From Acidobacteriota bacterium (lineage in GTDB: Bacteria > Acidobacteriota > Terriglobia > Bryobacterales > Bryobacteraceae), in assembly GCA_018268835.1 (NCBI GenBank), contig JAFDVU010000010.1, positions 1 through 64,000 on the forward strand: 64,000 nucleotides of DNA. Reading direction: 5' to 3'. Every line of letters starts with the position of its first letter. Position 1 is the first letter of the stretch. The notes under the pieces are model-generated. The model made no database searches. It saw only the letters and a list, made by a program, of their open reading frames with translations, and was not told the DNA's origin. This document shows, in pieces, positions 50,203 through 59,283 of the stretch. The translations under genes were made by a program, and so were the position numbers.

Positions 50203-50220
50203 ACACGTCGGAGGACGTGT
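50203..50220 (+). promoter_or_regulatory. Perfect hairpin with GGAG loop between regulator and anti-sigma-like gene
   Basis: ACACGTC and GACGTGT pair perfectly around a GGAG tetraloop, three bases after the regulator's stop codon and about 38 bp before the next ATG. There is no T tract. It might attenuate or process the bicistronic message. Confidence 0.5.
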
Positions 50221-50257
50221 AACCCTAGTGCAATCAGTGCCATAATGTCATGGACTG

Positions 50258-50959
50258 ATGCCTCCTGAAGAGTCGCCCGAAGCAAAGTTCGACAGACTCA
50301 AGAAGCAGCTTCAGGACTCGATCCTCAGAGACTACCCTAATCCGGAGCGGAAGGGTTGTCCCGATGACGCTGTCCTCAAGGAGCTCGCTGAACGGCCATT
50401 GGACCAGGCCGTTGAGGACGATCCGCATTGGCATCACGTGACGCACTGCTCCGAGTGCTACCGGGAATTCCTGACGTTCAATAACGCGTTCCGTCGGGAG
50501 GTGAAGGCCAAGCGGGCGCGGGCTGGATGGACACTGGCTGCCGGCTTGGTTGTCGTTGCGTTAGGACTAATATTCGCCGTTCGCCAAGGATGGTTCTCAT
50601 CGCAGCGCCCCCAGAATGCCGAACTGGCCTACGTTAAGCAGACGGTGGACATCCCGTCGATGACCCGATCAGCGGAGGCCGGCGGCGACAGCAAGCCGCC
50701 GATCGTCATTCCCCGCAAACCCGTCGATCTGACGCTTCAGCTTCCGATCGCCAGCCCTGTCGGCCCTTACGAGTTTCAGTTGTTGCGGGAGAAACAGCCG
50801 GTGGTTTCTGCATCGGGTACCGCCGTCCTTCAGAATGGCACCACATCGTTCTCCGTCCGCGTTGACCTTTCAAACCTTGCGCCAGGGATGTATGAGATGT
50901 CGGTGCGGAAAGTTGGGTGGGATTGGGGCTACTATCCGGTTGAAGTTCGGGCCGACTGA
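50258..50959 (+). CDS. Membrane anti-sigma-like protein with ZAS-type zinc motif
   Basis: The 233-residue protein has a cytoplasmic N terminus with HHVTHCSECYREFL, an H-x3-C-x2-C motif of zinc-binding anti-sigma domains. One TM helix follows (GWTLAAGLVVVALGLIFAVRQGWF). The extracytoplasmic beta-rich domain reads VDLTLQLPIASPVGPYEFQLLREKQPVVSASG...SVRVDLSNLAPGMYEMSVRKVG. It lies 57 bp after the sigma-like regulator gene. It should bind that regulator and release it on an envelope signal. Such pairs frequently accompany CHAT or KAP proteins in Acidobacteria, and both kinds follow here. Confidence 0.65.
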   Translation: MPPEESPEAKFDRLKKQLQDSILRDYPNPERKGCPDDAVLKELAERPLDQAVEDDPHWHHVTHCSECYREFLTFNNAFRREVKAKRARAGWTLAAGLVVVALGLIFAVRQGWFSSQRPQNAELAYVKQTVDIPSMTRSAEAGGDSKPPIVIPRKPVDLTLQLPIASPVGPYEFQLLREKQPVVSASGTAVLQNGTTSFSVRVDLSNLAPGMYEMSVRKVGWDWGYYPVEVRAD

Positions 50960-51371
50960 GTGCGGTTCGGCTATCTTGTGGCTCGCTGGATTGCCGAGGC
51001 CAGCCCCGATGGAACCGAACGCGATCCGGATAGCCAATTCTCATGGTCCTCGTCAACTTGAACGCCGTGCAGCCAGCATTTGCACATAGTCCAACCCCGA
51101 TCGTTCGTCGTGGTCGCTGTCACTACCTGTCCGACTCGGCACCAAGGCTCCGAGGTGGGACGGCATCGCTGGCCTCATCCTAACAGCGGCTTGGCACAGT
51201 ACTGCACTTCCGGCTGAAGTGGCTTGATCTCTTCATGTGGACTATAGCGATGTTGCTTCATCGGCAATTCGCCCGCGTCGCCATCTTCCCAGATAACGAG
51301 TGATTGAACCGAGATGCAGCGCTTGGTAGGTTAGTCGTTGGAAATAGAAAGCAAACACTGGAAAACCGCCT
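50960..51371. other. Gene-free stretch before the KAP-type NTPase
   Basis: No supported coding frame and no strong repeat or hairpin was found in these 412 bp. A promoter for the NTPase gene is expected near the right end. Confidence 0.4.
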
Positions 51372-53750
51372 ATGCCCTATTCTCGTTCTACGGAGAGAAT
51401 CACCGCCATACTACCGGAGGTTCTGGCAATACCCGAGATTGCGGACGAGCTTGAGGAAAAGGGTATTCGGCGAGACATTATCGAGAAAGAGACATTGGCG
51501 CGCTCACAGAGGATTTGGGAGGTTGTTGCTGCACGGACGGATGCGTATGACGCCACCGAGAAGACCATTGAGTCGGTGCAAACTCGCGCCCGTATCCCGG
51601 TGGTCCCGCAATATCTGAAGTGGATTCACACGACAGCCTGGACCCTGGTCAGTTTAGTGCTCGTGGCCGGATTGGCGACGATCGTGTTCGGAATAATGAA
51701 GGGATGGGGGGCGGTCCCACCGGTCCTGACGCGGTTCCTCAGTTGGCGGAACTGGGCTTGGATCCTAGGCAACGTGATTACGATCTCCGCCGTGCTGTTG
51801 GCCTGGCATCGCCATCGGAGTCGATTCTTCGCAGCGGTGATTGAGTCGGCCAACGATACATTGAAAGCACAACTTGCCCCCTTGAATCAGCAACTTGAGG
51901 CAGACCGAAAAATAGCCGATCAATCCCTGGAACAGGCCGTCAAATCCGAAGTTCGGGAGATCATCTCGCAAACAGTGGTGAGCTGGTTCGGCACCGCGTT
52001 GCCGGATAGTAATGCCGAGGGCCTGTCGCAAGTGCAGAATCCTGAATTCGAAATTACTACAGCGGCGGGTGAGCGGCTACGGCGGATTATCGGCGGGGTG
52101 AGCGGCGCCAGTATCGGGATTTCCGGGCCGCGCGGCGCCGGCAAGACGACGCTGCTCTGGGCGAACTATCAGATCGGCAACACAAAACCGGACGTTCTAT
52201 CCGTGTTTACTTCGGCCCCCGTCGAGTATGACGCGCGCGAATTCGTCCTCCATCTCTTTGGCAGCGTGTGTTCGCGGGTCATCGCGAAAGCGGTCGGACG
52301 GCGTGAACCCTCCACAAGAAGGCGATCTTATGAAAGCGAACGGCCTTTGGACCGACTGCACCTCATGTTTGGCGGCACGCGGTCATTTTTGATGCTAGGA
52401 ACGATGTTGGCGTATGCCGGTCTAATACTCGCGTACGTCAAGGCCCAGGCGGCGCAAGCCACCTCCGCAGCGCAAGCGGCGAAGACACCGGTGCCGTTTT
52501 GGTCCGGCTTGGTGGCGGCCATGGACGTCAACCCCGGCATGCTCATCGTCTGGGGGCTGGTGCTGGTTGTGCTTTCCTTCGTTGCGCGCCCGTATCTCCG
52601 CTCATGGTTGAGGATGAGAGACCGGCGTCTGGCAGAGAGCAGCGAGAATCCGGAAGACGTCGAGTATGAGAGGTCGCTCGAAGAGAAGGGGCCGCTCGTC
52701 ATCGGCGCTCATCGTCAGCTTTCGAATATTCAGTTTCAGCAGAGCTTTACCTCCGGTTGGTCGGGGTCCCTCAAGCTTCCCATCGCGCTCGAAGGGTCCA
52801 TGAAGTCGGACCGCTCGTGGGCGGAGCGACAAAGGACATTACCCGATATCGTCGATGACTACAGACGATTCCTCGAGCGCATAGTCGGGAGCGAGGACAC
52901 GCCTTACAAGCAGGTTCTGATCTGCATTGACGAACTTGACAAGCTGGAATCGGACGAAGCCGCCCAGCGGTTTCTGAATGGCATTAAATCCGTATTCAAT
53001 CAGGCGCGCTGCTATTACCTCGTGTCCGTGTCTGAAAACGCTATGAGCAGTTTCGAGCGTCGCGGGCTGCCGATCCGAGACGCCTTTGACAGTTCCTTTG
53101 ATGAAGTGATTCAGGTGGATTATCAGTCGCTCGCTTCGTCGAAACGGCTTTTGTCCCGGCGGGTTCTGAACGTTCCCGATCCCTACCTGTGCTTTTGTCA
53201 CATCCTTGCAGGCGGGTTGCCGCGCGACCTCATTCGTGTCTGCCGCGCGCTGTTCGACGCGCGGGCGGTCGCCCGCCGCAACAGCCTGACGGATATTTGT
53301 GCAAAGGTGATTTATGAAGACATCCGCACTAAGCTGCGCGCCATTGCAGTAGCGGCTGAGCAGCAACCGGATCTGTCACGGAATTTTGTCAGCCACCTCC
53401 TTGCAGATCCGCCTGACAGTGGAACAGGGATATGGAAGTTGATTGACGTGCTGGAGTACGACCAGTCCGCAGGCAATGCGCACAACGGTGGAGCGGCCCA
53501 AAAGACTCCGCTGCCGACCGAAGCGCTTCTCTACATGTACTTCTCGGTAACGGTCCTGGAGTTGTTCGAGAGTATGGACGAAGCGAGGTGGCGAAAGGGG
53601 GAGGAACATGGCCTCTTCGAACAACTCGCCATCGTACGTCGTTCGATTTCTCAGAATCCCCACCTAGTGGCGGAGACTATTGCGCGCACCAGGTCTGCCT
53701 TCGGTCTCCCAGTGCGGTCCGGCAGCGCCGCCCGAGCATCTTCGGGATAG
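51372..53750 (+). CDS. Membrane KAP-type P-loop NTPase
   Basis: The 792-residue protein has two N-terminal TM helices (residues about 90-150). An NTPase domain with Walker A ISGPRGAGKTTLLW (near 252) follows, with a second pair of TM helices inserted (FLMLGTMLAYAGLILAYV; MLIVWGLVLVVLSFVA). Walker B is VLICIDELDKLESDEAAQRFLNGIKSVF (near 515), then YYLVSVSENAMSSFERRGLPIRDAFDSSFDEVIQV, and a helical C terminus. TM helices inserted in the NTPase domain are the hallmark of the KAP family. These large NTPases occur in mobile elements and conflict loci, where they are thought to assemble complexes at the membrane. Precise role unknown. Confidence 0.75.
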   Translation: MPYSRSTERITAILPEVLAIPEIADELEEKGIRRDIIEKETLARSQRIWEVVAARTDAYDATEKTIESVQTRARIPVVPQYLKWIHTTAWTLVSLVLVAGLATIVFGIMKGWGAVPPVLTRFLSWRNWAWILGNVITISAVLLAWHRHRSRFFAAVIESANDTLKAQLAPLNQQLEADRKIADQSLEQAVKSEVREIISQTVVSWFGTALPDSNAEGLSQVQNPEFEITTAAGERLRRIIGGVSGASIGISGPRGAGKTTLLWANYQIGNTKPDVLSVFTSAPVEYDAREFVLHLFGSVCSRVIAKAVGRREPSTRRRSYESERPLDRLHLMFGGTRSFLMLGTMLAYAGLILAYVKAQAAQATSAAQAAKTPVPFWSGLVAAMDVNPGMLIVWGLVLVVLSFVARPYLRSWLRMRDRRLAESSENPEDVEYERSLEEKGPLVIGAHRQLSNIQFQQSFTSGWSGSLKLPIALEGSMKSDRSWAERQRTLPDIVDDYRRFLERIVGSEDTPYKQVLICIDELDKLESDEAAQRFLNGIKSVFNQARCYYLVSVSENAMSSFERRGLPIRDAFDSSFDEVIQVDYQSLASSKRLLSRRVLNVPDPYLCFCHILAGGLPRDLIRVCRALFDARAVARRNSLTDICAKVIYEDIRTKLRAIAVAAEQQPDLSRNFVSHLLADPPDSGTGIWKLIDVLEYDQSAGNAHNGGAAQKTPLPTEALLYMYFSVTVLELFESMDEARWRKGEEHGLFEQLAIVRRSISQNPHLVAETIARTRSAFGLPVRSGSAARASSG

Positions 53751-53973
53751 GTCTTCATGCCCGCCGGATGGGACGCCCTTTGCAAGAGAGGTAAGCCTCG
53801 GCTCCCGCAGATCGTCGACTCGGAAGCAAATTCAAGTTGACGCGTCGTGGTCGACGCACCGAAGTGGACGTGCGACGGACTCCCCACCGGTAGTCGTCAG
53901 TGCACAATCCCGAGCGAGTCACGATTGATTTCTTTCCAAGCCATGTCCCTGCGGTGATGGAAGCACGCCGAAT

Positions 53974-55239
53974 CTACGAGTGAGTCAGCAATTCGAGAGC
54001 TGTCGAGAGCTGGGCGGACGGATTATTCCGGTCGCCCTCGATCCATGGAACATGCACATCTGGCTTGATGCCGCTGCCCTCAAAACAGTGACCGTTCCAA
54101 GTTCGATACTCCGCTTTCGGCATGACAACCATGTATCCAGCACCCACCTTTGCTCCTGAGCCCGGAATCAATCTGCCCGCGGTTTCTGCCCCTACGATTT
54201 TGGCGAGTCGATTCTCGGAAGCGAACGCGGCGACCATTTCGCCAGCGCTTATGGTGTGCTCGTTCACCAGGATCGCGGCACGACCGTGCCATCTTTTTGG
54301 ACCCAACCCTTCCGACATGAGGGCTACTGACATATCACGGCCCACGAACTTAAGCGCCATGCTCGCGATCGCCAAGGGATTGGGCAAGTTCGTTGGCAAT
54401 CGGTTCAATTTCGGGAGCGTCGTTTTGTCGTATCCGCGCTCCGCGCGCTTCCGCGTCACCGTGTAGCCGATTGGGATTCGGTCCGGCGTCAGGTGGCTCA
54501 TCAGCCGAAGGACACCGAGACCGCCGCCGACGTGGCCGCGAAGATCGAGAATGAGCCGATCGCAGGATGCAAGTGCGGCCATGGCTTCGTCGATCGTGCG
54601 AGCCACATCCAGGCCGAGCATCCCTGGGAGAATCGGAACCTTGATGTGGCCGGTGTTCCCGTCGAGAATCGACCAGTCGACCGGCTTTAGCGTGGCGGTT
54701 GGCTGCTTCCGCGACCGGGGCGCCGGGATCGCAACGGGCACCGTCATCTCTTTACCACTGCGGCTGATCGCGAGACTAACGTCCGTTCCCATTGCGAACA
54801 TCGGTGGTTCGTTCGACGGAGGAACGACACCATCGATCGTGCGCACCACATCGCCGGGTTTCAGCCCGGAATCGTGCGCGGGTCCGCCTTCGTGAACATC
54901 CTGCACTATCCAATGTGTGTCCCCGTTGCTTCCAGCTTTATGGAACGTGGCCCCAATAGCGAGGCGCGCCGGAACGCGTTTCACCGATTGATGGAAGAAC
55001 CCGGTGTGGCTGGTCCCGAGGCGGCGAACGAGCTCGTGCATTCTACGCTCGAATGCTTCGGCGTCGTCAATTGCGAGAATCTCTTGCCGGCTGTCCCGCG
55101 CGAGCTCCGGCCACCTGGTGCCATTGAAATTTGGGTCGAAGTATTCCTTCGTCACCTTGGCGACGGTCTTATCGAAAATTTGCGCCCGTTGATCGAAGGT
55201 CAGCATTGTTGGTCTCGATTTTGAGTCTTCTCGTGCCAT
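53974..55239 (-). CDS. S41-family (tail-specific-protease-like) peptidase without signal peptide
   Basis: The 421-residue protein has an N-terminal helical domain (FDKTVAKVTKEYFDPNFNGTRW..RMHELVRRLGTSHTGF) and a PDZ domain (VQDVHEGGPAHDSGLKPGDVVRTIDGVVP). The S41 core includes LILDLRGHVGGGLGVLRLMSHL and ILVNEHTISAGEMVAAFASENRLAKIVGAETAGRL. The Ser in TISAGE fits the nucleophile; the usual catalytic Lys in the GeKT.Gk region reads AETAGR, so the general base is uncertain. No export signal is seen, which places it in the cytoplasm unless processed otherwise. Its start overlaps the end of the CHAT gene by 71 bp (38 bp if the ATG at 55206 is used), so the two are translationally coupled. Confidence 0.8.
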   Translation of the reverse strand: MAREDSKSRPTMLTFDQRAQIFDKTVAKVTKEYFDPNFNGTRWPELARDSRQEILAIDDAEAFERRMHELVRRLGTSHTGFFHQSVKRVPARLAIGATFHKAGSNGDTHWIVQDVHEGGPAHDSGLKPGDVVRTIDGVVPPSNEPPMFAMGTDVSLAISRSGKEMTVPVAIPAPRSRKQPTATLKPVDWSILDGNTGHIKVPILPGMLGLDVARTIDEAMAALASCDRLILDLRGHVGGGLGVLRLMSHLTPDRIPIGYTVTRKRAERGYDKTTLPKLNRLPTNLPNPLAIASMALKFVGRDMSVALMSEGLGPKRWHGRAAILVNEHTISAGEMVAAFASENRLAKIVGAETAGRLIPGSGAKVGAGYMVVMPKAEYRTWNGHCFEGSGIKPDVHVPWIEGDRNNPSAQLSTALELLTHS

Positions 55240-57832
55240 CGCCGATTACCTCAAAGCCAGCCCACAGGTATGGCTTTGCCTTTTCTCCGTAGGTCTTGAT
55301 GAAGTCGAGCTGAGCCTGGCGTAGGGCATCCGATACCGTGGAGCCTTTTGCCAAGTGAGTATAGAAAGATTCCATGAGTGTTGCCGTCGAGCGGTCATCG
55401 ACGGACCAGAGGCTCGCTACGACGCTCTTTGCGCCCGCCGTGAGAAATGACCGTGCCAGGTTCATGACGCCTTCCTGGCCCTGAAGGCGACCGCTGCCCG
55501 TCTCGCATGCAGACAGCACCACAACGTCCGCATTCAGCCTGGTTCGTTGAATCTCGCGGGCCTGCCAGAGCCCGTCCTCTGTATCGCGACCGGGCAACAG
55601 CACAAGAGCTGCCCGGTCGGGCTCCGATTCGCTACTGACACCGTGCGCCGCAAAGTGCAGAACCTTGAAATCGCCGAGCGGCTGCGATTTCAAGGCAGCC
55701 TCAGACGATCCGCCGCCGTCAAGCGTGACGCTTCCCGGCCCCATGGCCTTGGCCGCCTCGCTGATCTCCTCTCGCCCGAATTGAAGAGGCTTCAAGTTGG
55801 CTGCCCGGAGATCCGCCATATCGCGTTTCGTTGCGGTCGGCTGTCCGGCTCCAGTCGCGCTGTATGCGACACCCAAGAACGGTTTCGAAGGAGTCGCGCG
55901 TTTCGCGGCCGTTCTCAGCGTGTAATAGATCGTAGCCGAAGGTGCTGCTGAAACAGTCAGCCGCGATTCAACATACGAGCCTTGCTCGTCCATCAGCGCG
56001 CCGAATGGAACCAGGTGCAGCGATCCATCAGGGATGACAACAAGCGAGGATGACGCGTCGGGTGCCAACGGCTTCAGCACCTGTTGATACAAAGCGGTCG
56101 CACTCGCTCGTGAGTCGGATTGACTGCGGATGGCCGTCACGAAGGCCTTAGCTGCTTTTCCGATTTCCGCGCGGCCCGGAAGTGCATGTACGCGCAAGCC
56201 GGATTGGGTGATCTGGAGGGCGTAGCACGCGTCCTTATCGAAGACGTATTCCACGAGGCTCTCGCGAGGGCCTAACAGTCGACGCACGGCGGCAACTGAC
56301 ACCGGCGGCGTTCGGCGCAGAGCCATCTCCTTCCGGACCCTCCCGTACTCGACGGGGATGAGCCGGTAGTATGCATCATCCAACTGAGCCAGAATGCGGC
56401 GGGTTTGCGCGGCCGTGAGTTGCTGATGCAGGAGTGCCTTCTGCAGACGGACGATCTCGAGTTCCTGCGGCGACTGCTGCGCGGTCGGCGCCGTCAGCCG
56501 CGCGTACCGAATGGAGTCGTATAGCGTTCGGCCACGAACGTTCTCGATGATGTGAAACGCTTTAGGGCCGTTGTGAAGACGATTCCACGCAAGCCGGAAG
56601 TGCGCCACGTAGATTTCGCTCAGAGCGGCAATCATCGAGCTCTTCACCAAGGAGCTGGGGGCGTTCACCAGAAGCCCTTCGATCAAGCTGGAAGCGCGAT
56701 CGTATAGCGCGTCCGCCGCTCTCACATTCCCGAGCTCGATCTCGACTTGCGCCTTCTCCGCGACGAACCGGGGCAGGTCGTATGCTTCCTCCACACGCTG
56801 GACCACGACAATCGAGCGATCGATTGCCGTCAGCGCCTTCGCCGGTTGGTGCGTCTTCCGGTATAGCGCCGACAATCGCCGAAGCGCTTCCGCCTCTTCT
56901 CGCGGGAGACTTGCCTTCCTCGCGATTTCCAAGGCCTTCGTGATCGCCGACTCTGCAGCCGCAGTGTTGCCCGCGTCCAACTCCAACTGGCCAGCCTGAT
57001 TCAACAGCGCGCCTTCCGCGACAACAATGCCGGTCGACCGTGCCTGGGCTAGTGCGGTCGACAGGACTTCGCGTGCCGTTTCTCGTCCCTTGGCGAGCTG
57101 ATCCTCCGGCAGGGAGGTCAGCGCGTTTATCCTCGCCGTGTACAGATCCAGCGGCATCTCATGCCCGGACTTCTCCGCGAGGGCGGTCACCCGATCCAGA
57201 AGGCGCAGGGCAGAATCGGGACGGCCATTGTGGGCCATGCCGTTAGCGAGCCAGATCGTGAAGTGAAGTTGGCCGGCCACATCACCCAGAGACTCGGCCT
57301 TGCCAATGGCTTGTTGTAGGGCCAGTGCGGCGGAGCCGAGGTCGCCGTTGACGCCAGCGAGTAGCCCCAATTCCCCGCGAGCCCGATTCTGCCACTTCGC
57401 ATCAGAAATTGAAGTCGCAGTTGCGAGGACTTCCTGCCAGTCCTCGATTCCCGCTCTCGTATCGATGTTCAGGTCAATGTTGCCCAGCAGCGACAGCGCC
57501 CGAATTTTCAATAGGGGATCTGCGGCGACGGCGGGATTGACCAGGTCGCGGGAAACCTCGTCATGCACTGCCCGGTAGGCGCCGGATTCCACGTCCCGGT
57601 GTAACCGTCCGAACTTCGCGTATAGAGCATTGCGGGTGTCCCCGGATTTGCGGAAAGCGGCCTCCGCCTCGGCATAGAGGGGTGCTGCTTTGTACCAATT
57701 CCCTTGGTTTGCGAACCCATCAGCCTTGGCCAATAGATCGGCTGCGTTTTGGGCGAATACCGTGGTGACGACTGATAACAGGAGTGCAGTTGGCCTCAGG
57801 ACGCCCATGATGATTTTTATTAGGAAGCGCAT
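55169..57832 (-). CDS. TPR-CHAT domain protein (caspase-like peptidase)
   Basis: The 887-residue protein starts with a signal-like hydrophobic segment (MGVLRPTALLLSVVTTVFAQ). About ten TPR-type helical repeats up to residue 440 follow (for example NWYKAAPLYAEAEAAFRKSGDT, NTAAAESAITKALEIARKAS). The C-terminal CHAT domain has the catalytic dyad His730 in VLHFAAHGV and Cys776 in VVLSACETGSG, and ends in the typical SVVASLWSVDDRSTATLMESFYTHL. CHAT proteases act in conflict and cell-death systems, often cleaving a neighbour-encoded target. The overlapping S41 peptidase gene is the likely partner. Signal-like start versus a cytoplasmic role remains open. Confidence 0.88.
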   Translation of the reverse strand: MRFLIKIIMGVLRPTALLLSVVTTVFAQNAADLLAKADGFANQGNWYKAAPLYAEAEAAFRKSGDTRNALYAKFGRLHRDVESGAYRAVHDEVSRDLVNPAVAADPLLKIRALSLLGNIDLNIDTRAGIEDWQEVLATATSISDAKWQNRARGELGLLAGVNGDLGSAALALQQAIGKAESLGDVAGQLHFTIWLANGMAHNGRPDSALRLLDRVTALAEKSGHEMPLDLYTARINALTSLPEDQLAKGRETAREVLSTALAQARSTGIVVAEGALLNQAGQLELDAGNTAAAESAITKALEIARKASLPREEAEALRRLSALYRKTHQPAKALTAIDRSIVVVQRVEEAYDLPRFVAEKAQVEIELGNVRAADALYDRASSLIEGLLVNAPSSLVKSSMIAALSEIYVAHFRLAWNRLHNGPKAFHIIENVRGRTLYDSIRYARLTAPTAQQSPQELEIVRLQKALLHQQLTAAQTRRILAQLDDAYYRLIPVEYGRVRKEMALRRTPPVSVAAVRRLLGPRESLVEYVFDKDACYALQITQSGLRVHALPGRAEIGKAAKAFVTAIRSQSDSRASATALYQQVLKPLAPDASSSLVVIPDGSLHLVPFGALMDEQGSYVESRLTVSAAPSATIYYTLRTAAKRATPSKPFLGVAYSATGAGQPTATKRDMADLRAANLKPLQFGREEISEAAKAMGPGSVTLDGGGSSEAALKSQPLGDFKVLHFAAHGVSSESEPDRAALVLLPGRDTEDGLWQAREIQRTRLNADVVVLSACETGSGRLQGQEGVMNLARSFLTAGAKSVVASLWSVDDRSTATLMESFYTHLAKGSTVSDALRQAQLDFIKTYGEKAKPYLWAGFEVIGDGTRRLKIETNNADLRSTGANFR

Positions 57833-57879
57833 TCACACAGTAAGCCGCGGCGGCGCGGCTTCGGGACAGAGAATTTCAA

Positions 57880-57912
57880 AAAGTTCTCGGAAAGTTGCCG
57901 GAAGGTTTCAGC
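57880..57912. repeat. Three imperfect 11-bp tandem units upstream of the CHAT gene
   Basis: AAAGTTCTCGG, AAAGTTGCCGG and AAGGTTTCAGC follow each other without gap about 50 bp upstream of the CHAT start. They may be a regulator-binding array for the CHAT/S41 operon or the divergent primase gene. The 240-bp gap contains no gene. Confidence 0.4.
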
Positions 57913-58072
57913 CTAAGAATGTAGGAGCGCGCGGAACGGGATCTTGTTTCAGAAGTTTGCCAAAAACTTTCGCTACTACAAGCCTACCGGCGCGCCAGGC
58001 ATCTGTCACGGTGGCTCCGTGTCGCGACGTACGGAATAGGGCAGATTCCTATGCCCGACGGAGCGGCCCCGA

Positions 58073-58945
58073 ATGGATAGAACTTCACATGCCGTCAAGT
58101 CCCAGATCGCGGCGATGGGTGCTCAGATCTTCGAAGTCGGACTGTTCAAGCCGGCAGCCCAGGAGCAAGGACAAGCGGTAATGATTCCGCGAACGTGGGA
58201 TCGGGATACAGTGCTGCGGTCCATCCCCTGGCTCCGGCTACAGAACGCGGACGGACGCAATGTCTACATCCGACCTAAGGGCGAGCACGACTTGAGCCTG
58301 GTGGATGACCTCACGGCGGAAGCCGTCAAGCGGATGAAGGCGACCGGCTTCTCGCCGGCTGTTGTCGTTGAGACGTCGCCGGGAAACTTCCAGGCGTGGC
58401 TTAAGCATCCCCGACAGCTTCCTCGCGAGCTGAGCACGATGGCTGCGCGGAGGTTGGCGGAGGACTTCGGCGGAGATCGCGGTGCTGCGGACTGGCGTCA
58501 TTTCGGTCGCCTCTCGGGCCTGACGAACCGAAAACCTAAATATCTTTCGGAAACGGGCCTCTTCCCGTACGTTCGCCTGATCGAGGCCTCAGGTGCACCG
58601 TACCCCGCGGGTGAGCGCTTCGTGGCGGCGATCGCTGCCCGGCATGAGATGGATCAGAACGAAAAGCGGCACAGCCGGCCCACACACTCCGCGACTACCA
58701 ACAGAACCAGATTGAAGAGCGTGGACGACTTCCGATTAAATCCACGGTACGGTGGCGACGCTACACGCGAAGATCTCGCATTCGCGGTTTATGCCCTCGC
58801 AAGGGGCGTGGATATAACCCAAATCGCAGCCGCCCTCAGCAGACGTGATCTATCCCATAAAGGTAACGATCAGCGCCAAAGCCAGTATGTTGCTCGGACG
58901 ATCTCGAAGGCGATTAGCATTGTCGGAGACAAGAGTCGCTGCTGA
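58073..58945 (+). CDS. RepB-type DNA primase
   Basis: The 290-residue protein matches the RepB primase family of mobilisable plasmids and ICEs. It reads NVYIRPKGEHDLSLVDDLTAEAVKRMKATGFSPAVVVETSPGNFQAWLKHP, then GDRGAADWRHFGRLSGLTNRKPKY, with the conserved acidic pair in VDDL and the GRLSG.TNRKP stretch. The C-terminal 80 residues contain a helical domain (ATREDLAFAVYALARGVDITQIAAALSRRDL) typical of conjugation-linked primases. It could prime replication of the excised or transferred strand, consistent with the iteron-like array at the other side of the element. Confidence 0.85.
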   Translation: MDRTSHAVKSQIAAMGAQIFEVGLFKPAAQEQGQAVMIPRTWDRDTVLRSIPWLRLQNADGRNVYIRPKGEHDLSLVDDLTAEAVKRMKATGFSPAVVVETSPGNFQAWLKHPRQLPRELSTMAARRLAEDFGGDRGAADWRHFGRLSGLTNRKPKYLSETGLFPYVRLIEASGAPYPAGERFVAAIAARHEMDQNEKRHSRPTHSATTNRTRLKSVDDFRLNPRYGGDATREDLAFAVYALARGVDITQIAAALSRRDLSHKGNDQRQSQYVARTISKAISIVGDKSRC

Positions 58946-59283
58946 CTGTATTGGCCGTGCGAAATGCTGTGAAGTGCCGTCGGACGCCGACAAGCAGCGG
59001 AAAACCCAGGCGGGCAGAAGAGAGATCCTCATCTCGCTTACGCCTTCGCTTTGGGTAGTAGTTTGCCCCATTCAGCCCGCGTCATGTACAAAAGCGCACA
59101 AGGCTAAGCTGAGCGGTGCTATAATTCGCTGCAAATACAGCAAACGGTGACGCTTAGCTGCTCGGACCGTTGATCGCGAGGTCGCCCATCTAGACCGGCA
59201 GATACGGTCACAGCTCGACTCGAATTCGTACTCGGTACGCCAGCGCAGAGCGATGGCCTAGAAGGATGGTTTGCGCTTAAGAG
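58946..59283. other. Gene-free stretch before the giant GHKL-PRTase gene
   Basis: No supported gene was found. An in-frame TAA at 59278-59280 bounds the large downstream frame. A -10-like TATAAT occurs around 59109-59114, within GCTATAATTCGC, and may be the promoter of the large gene. Confidence 0.35.
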
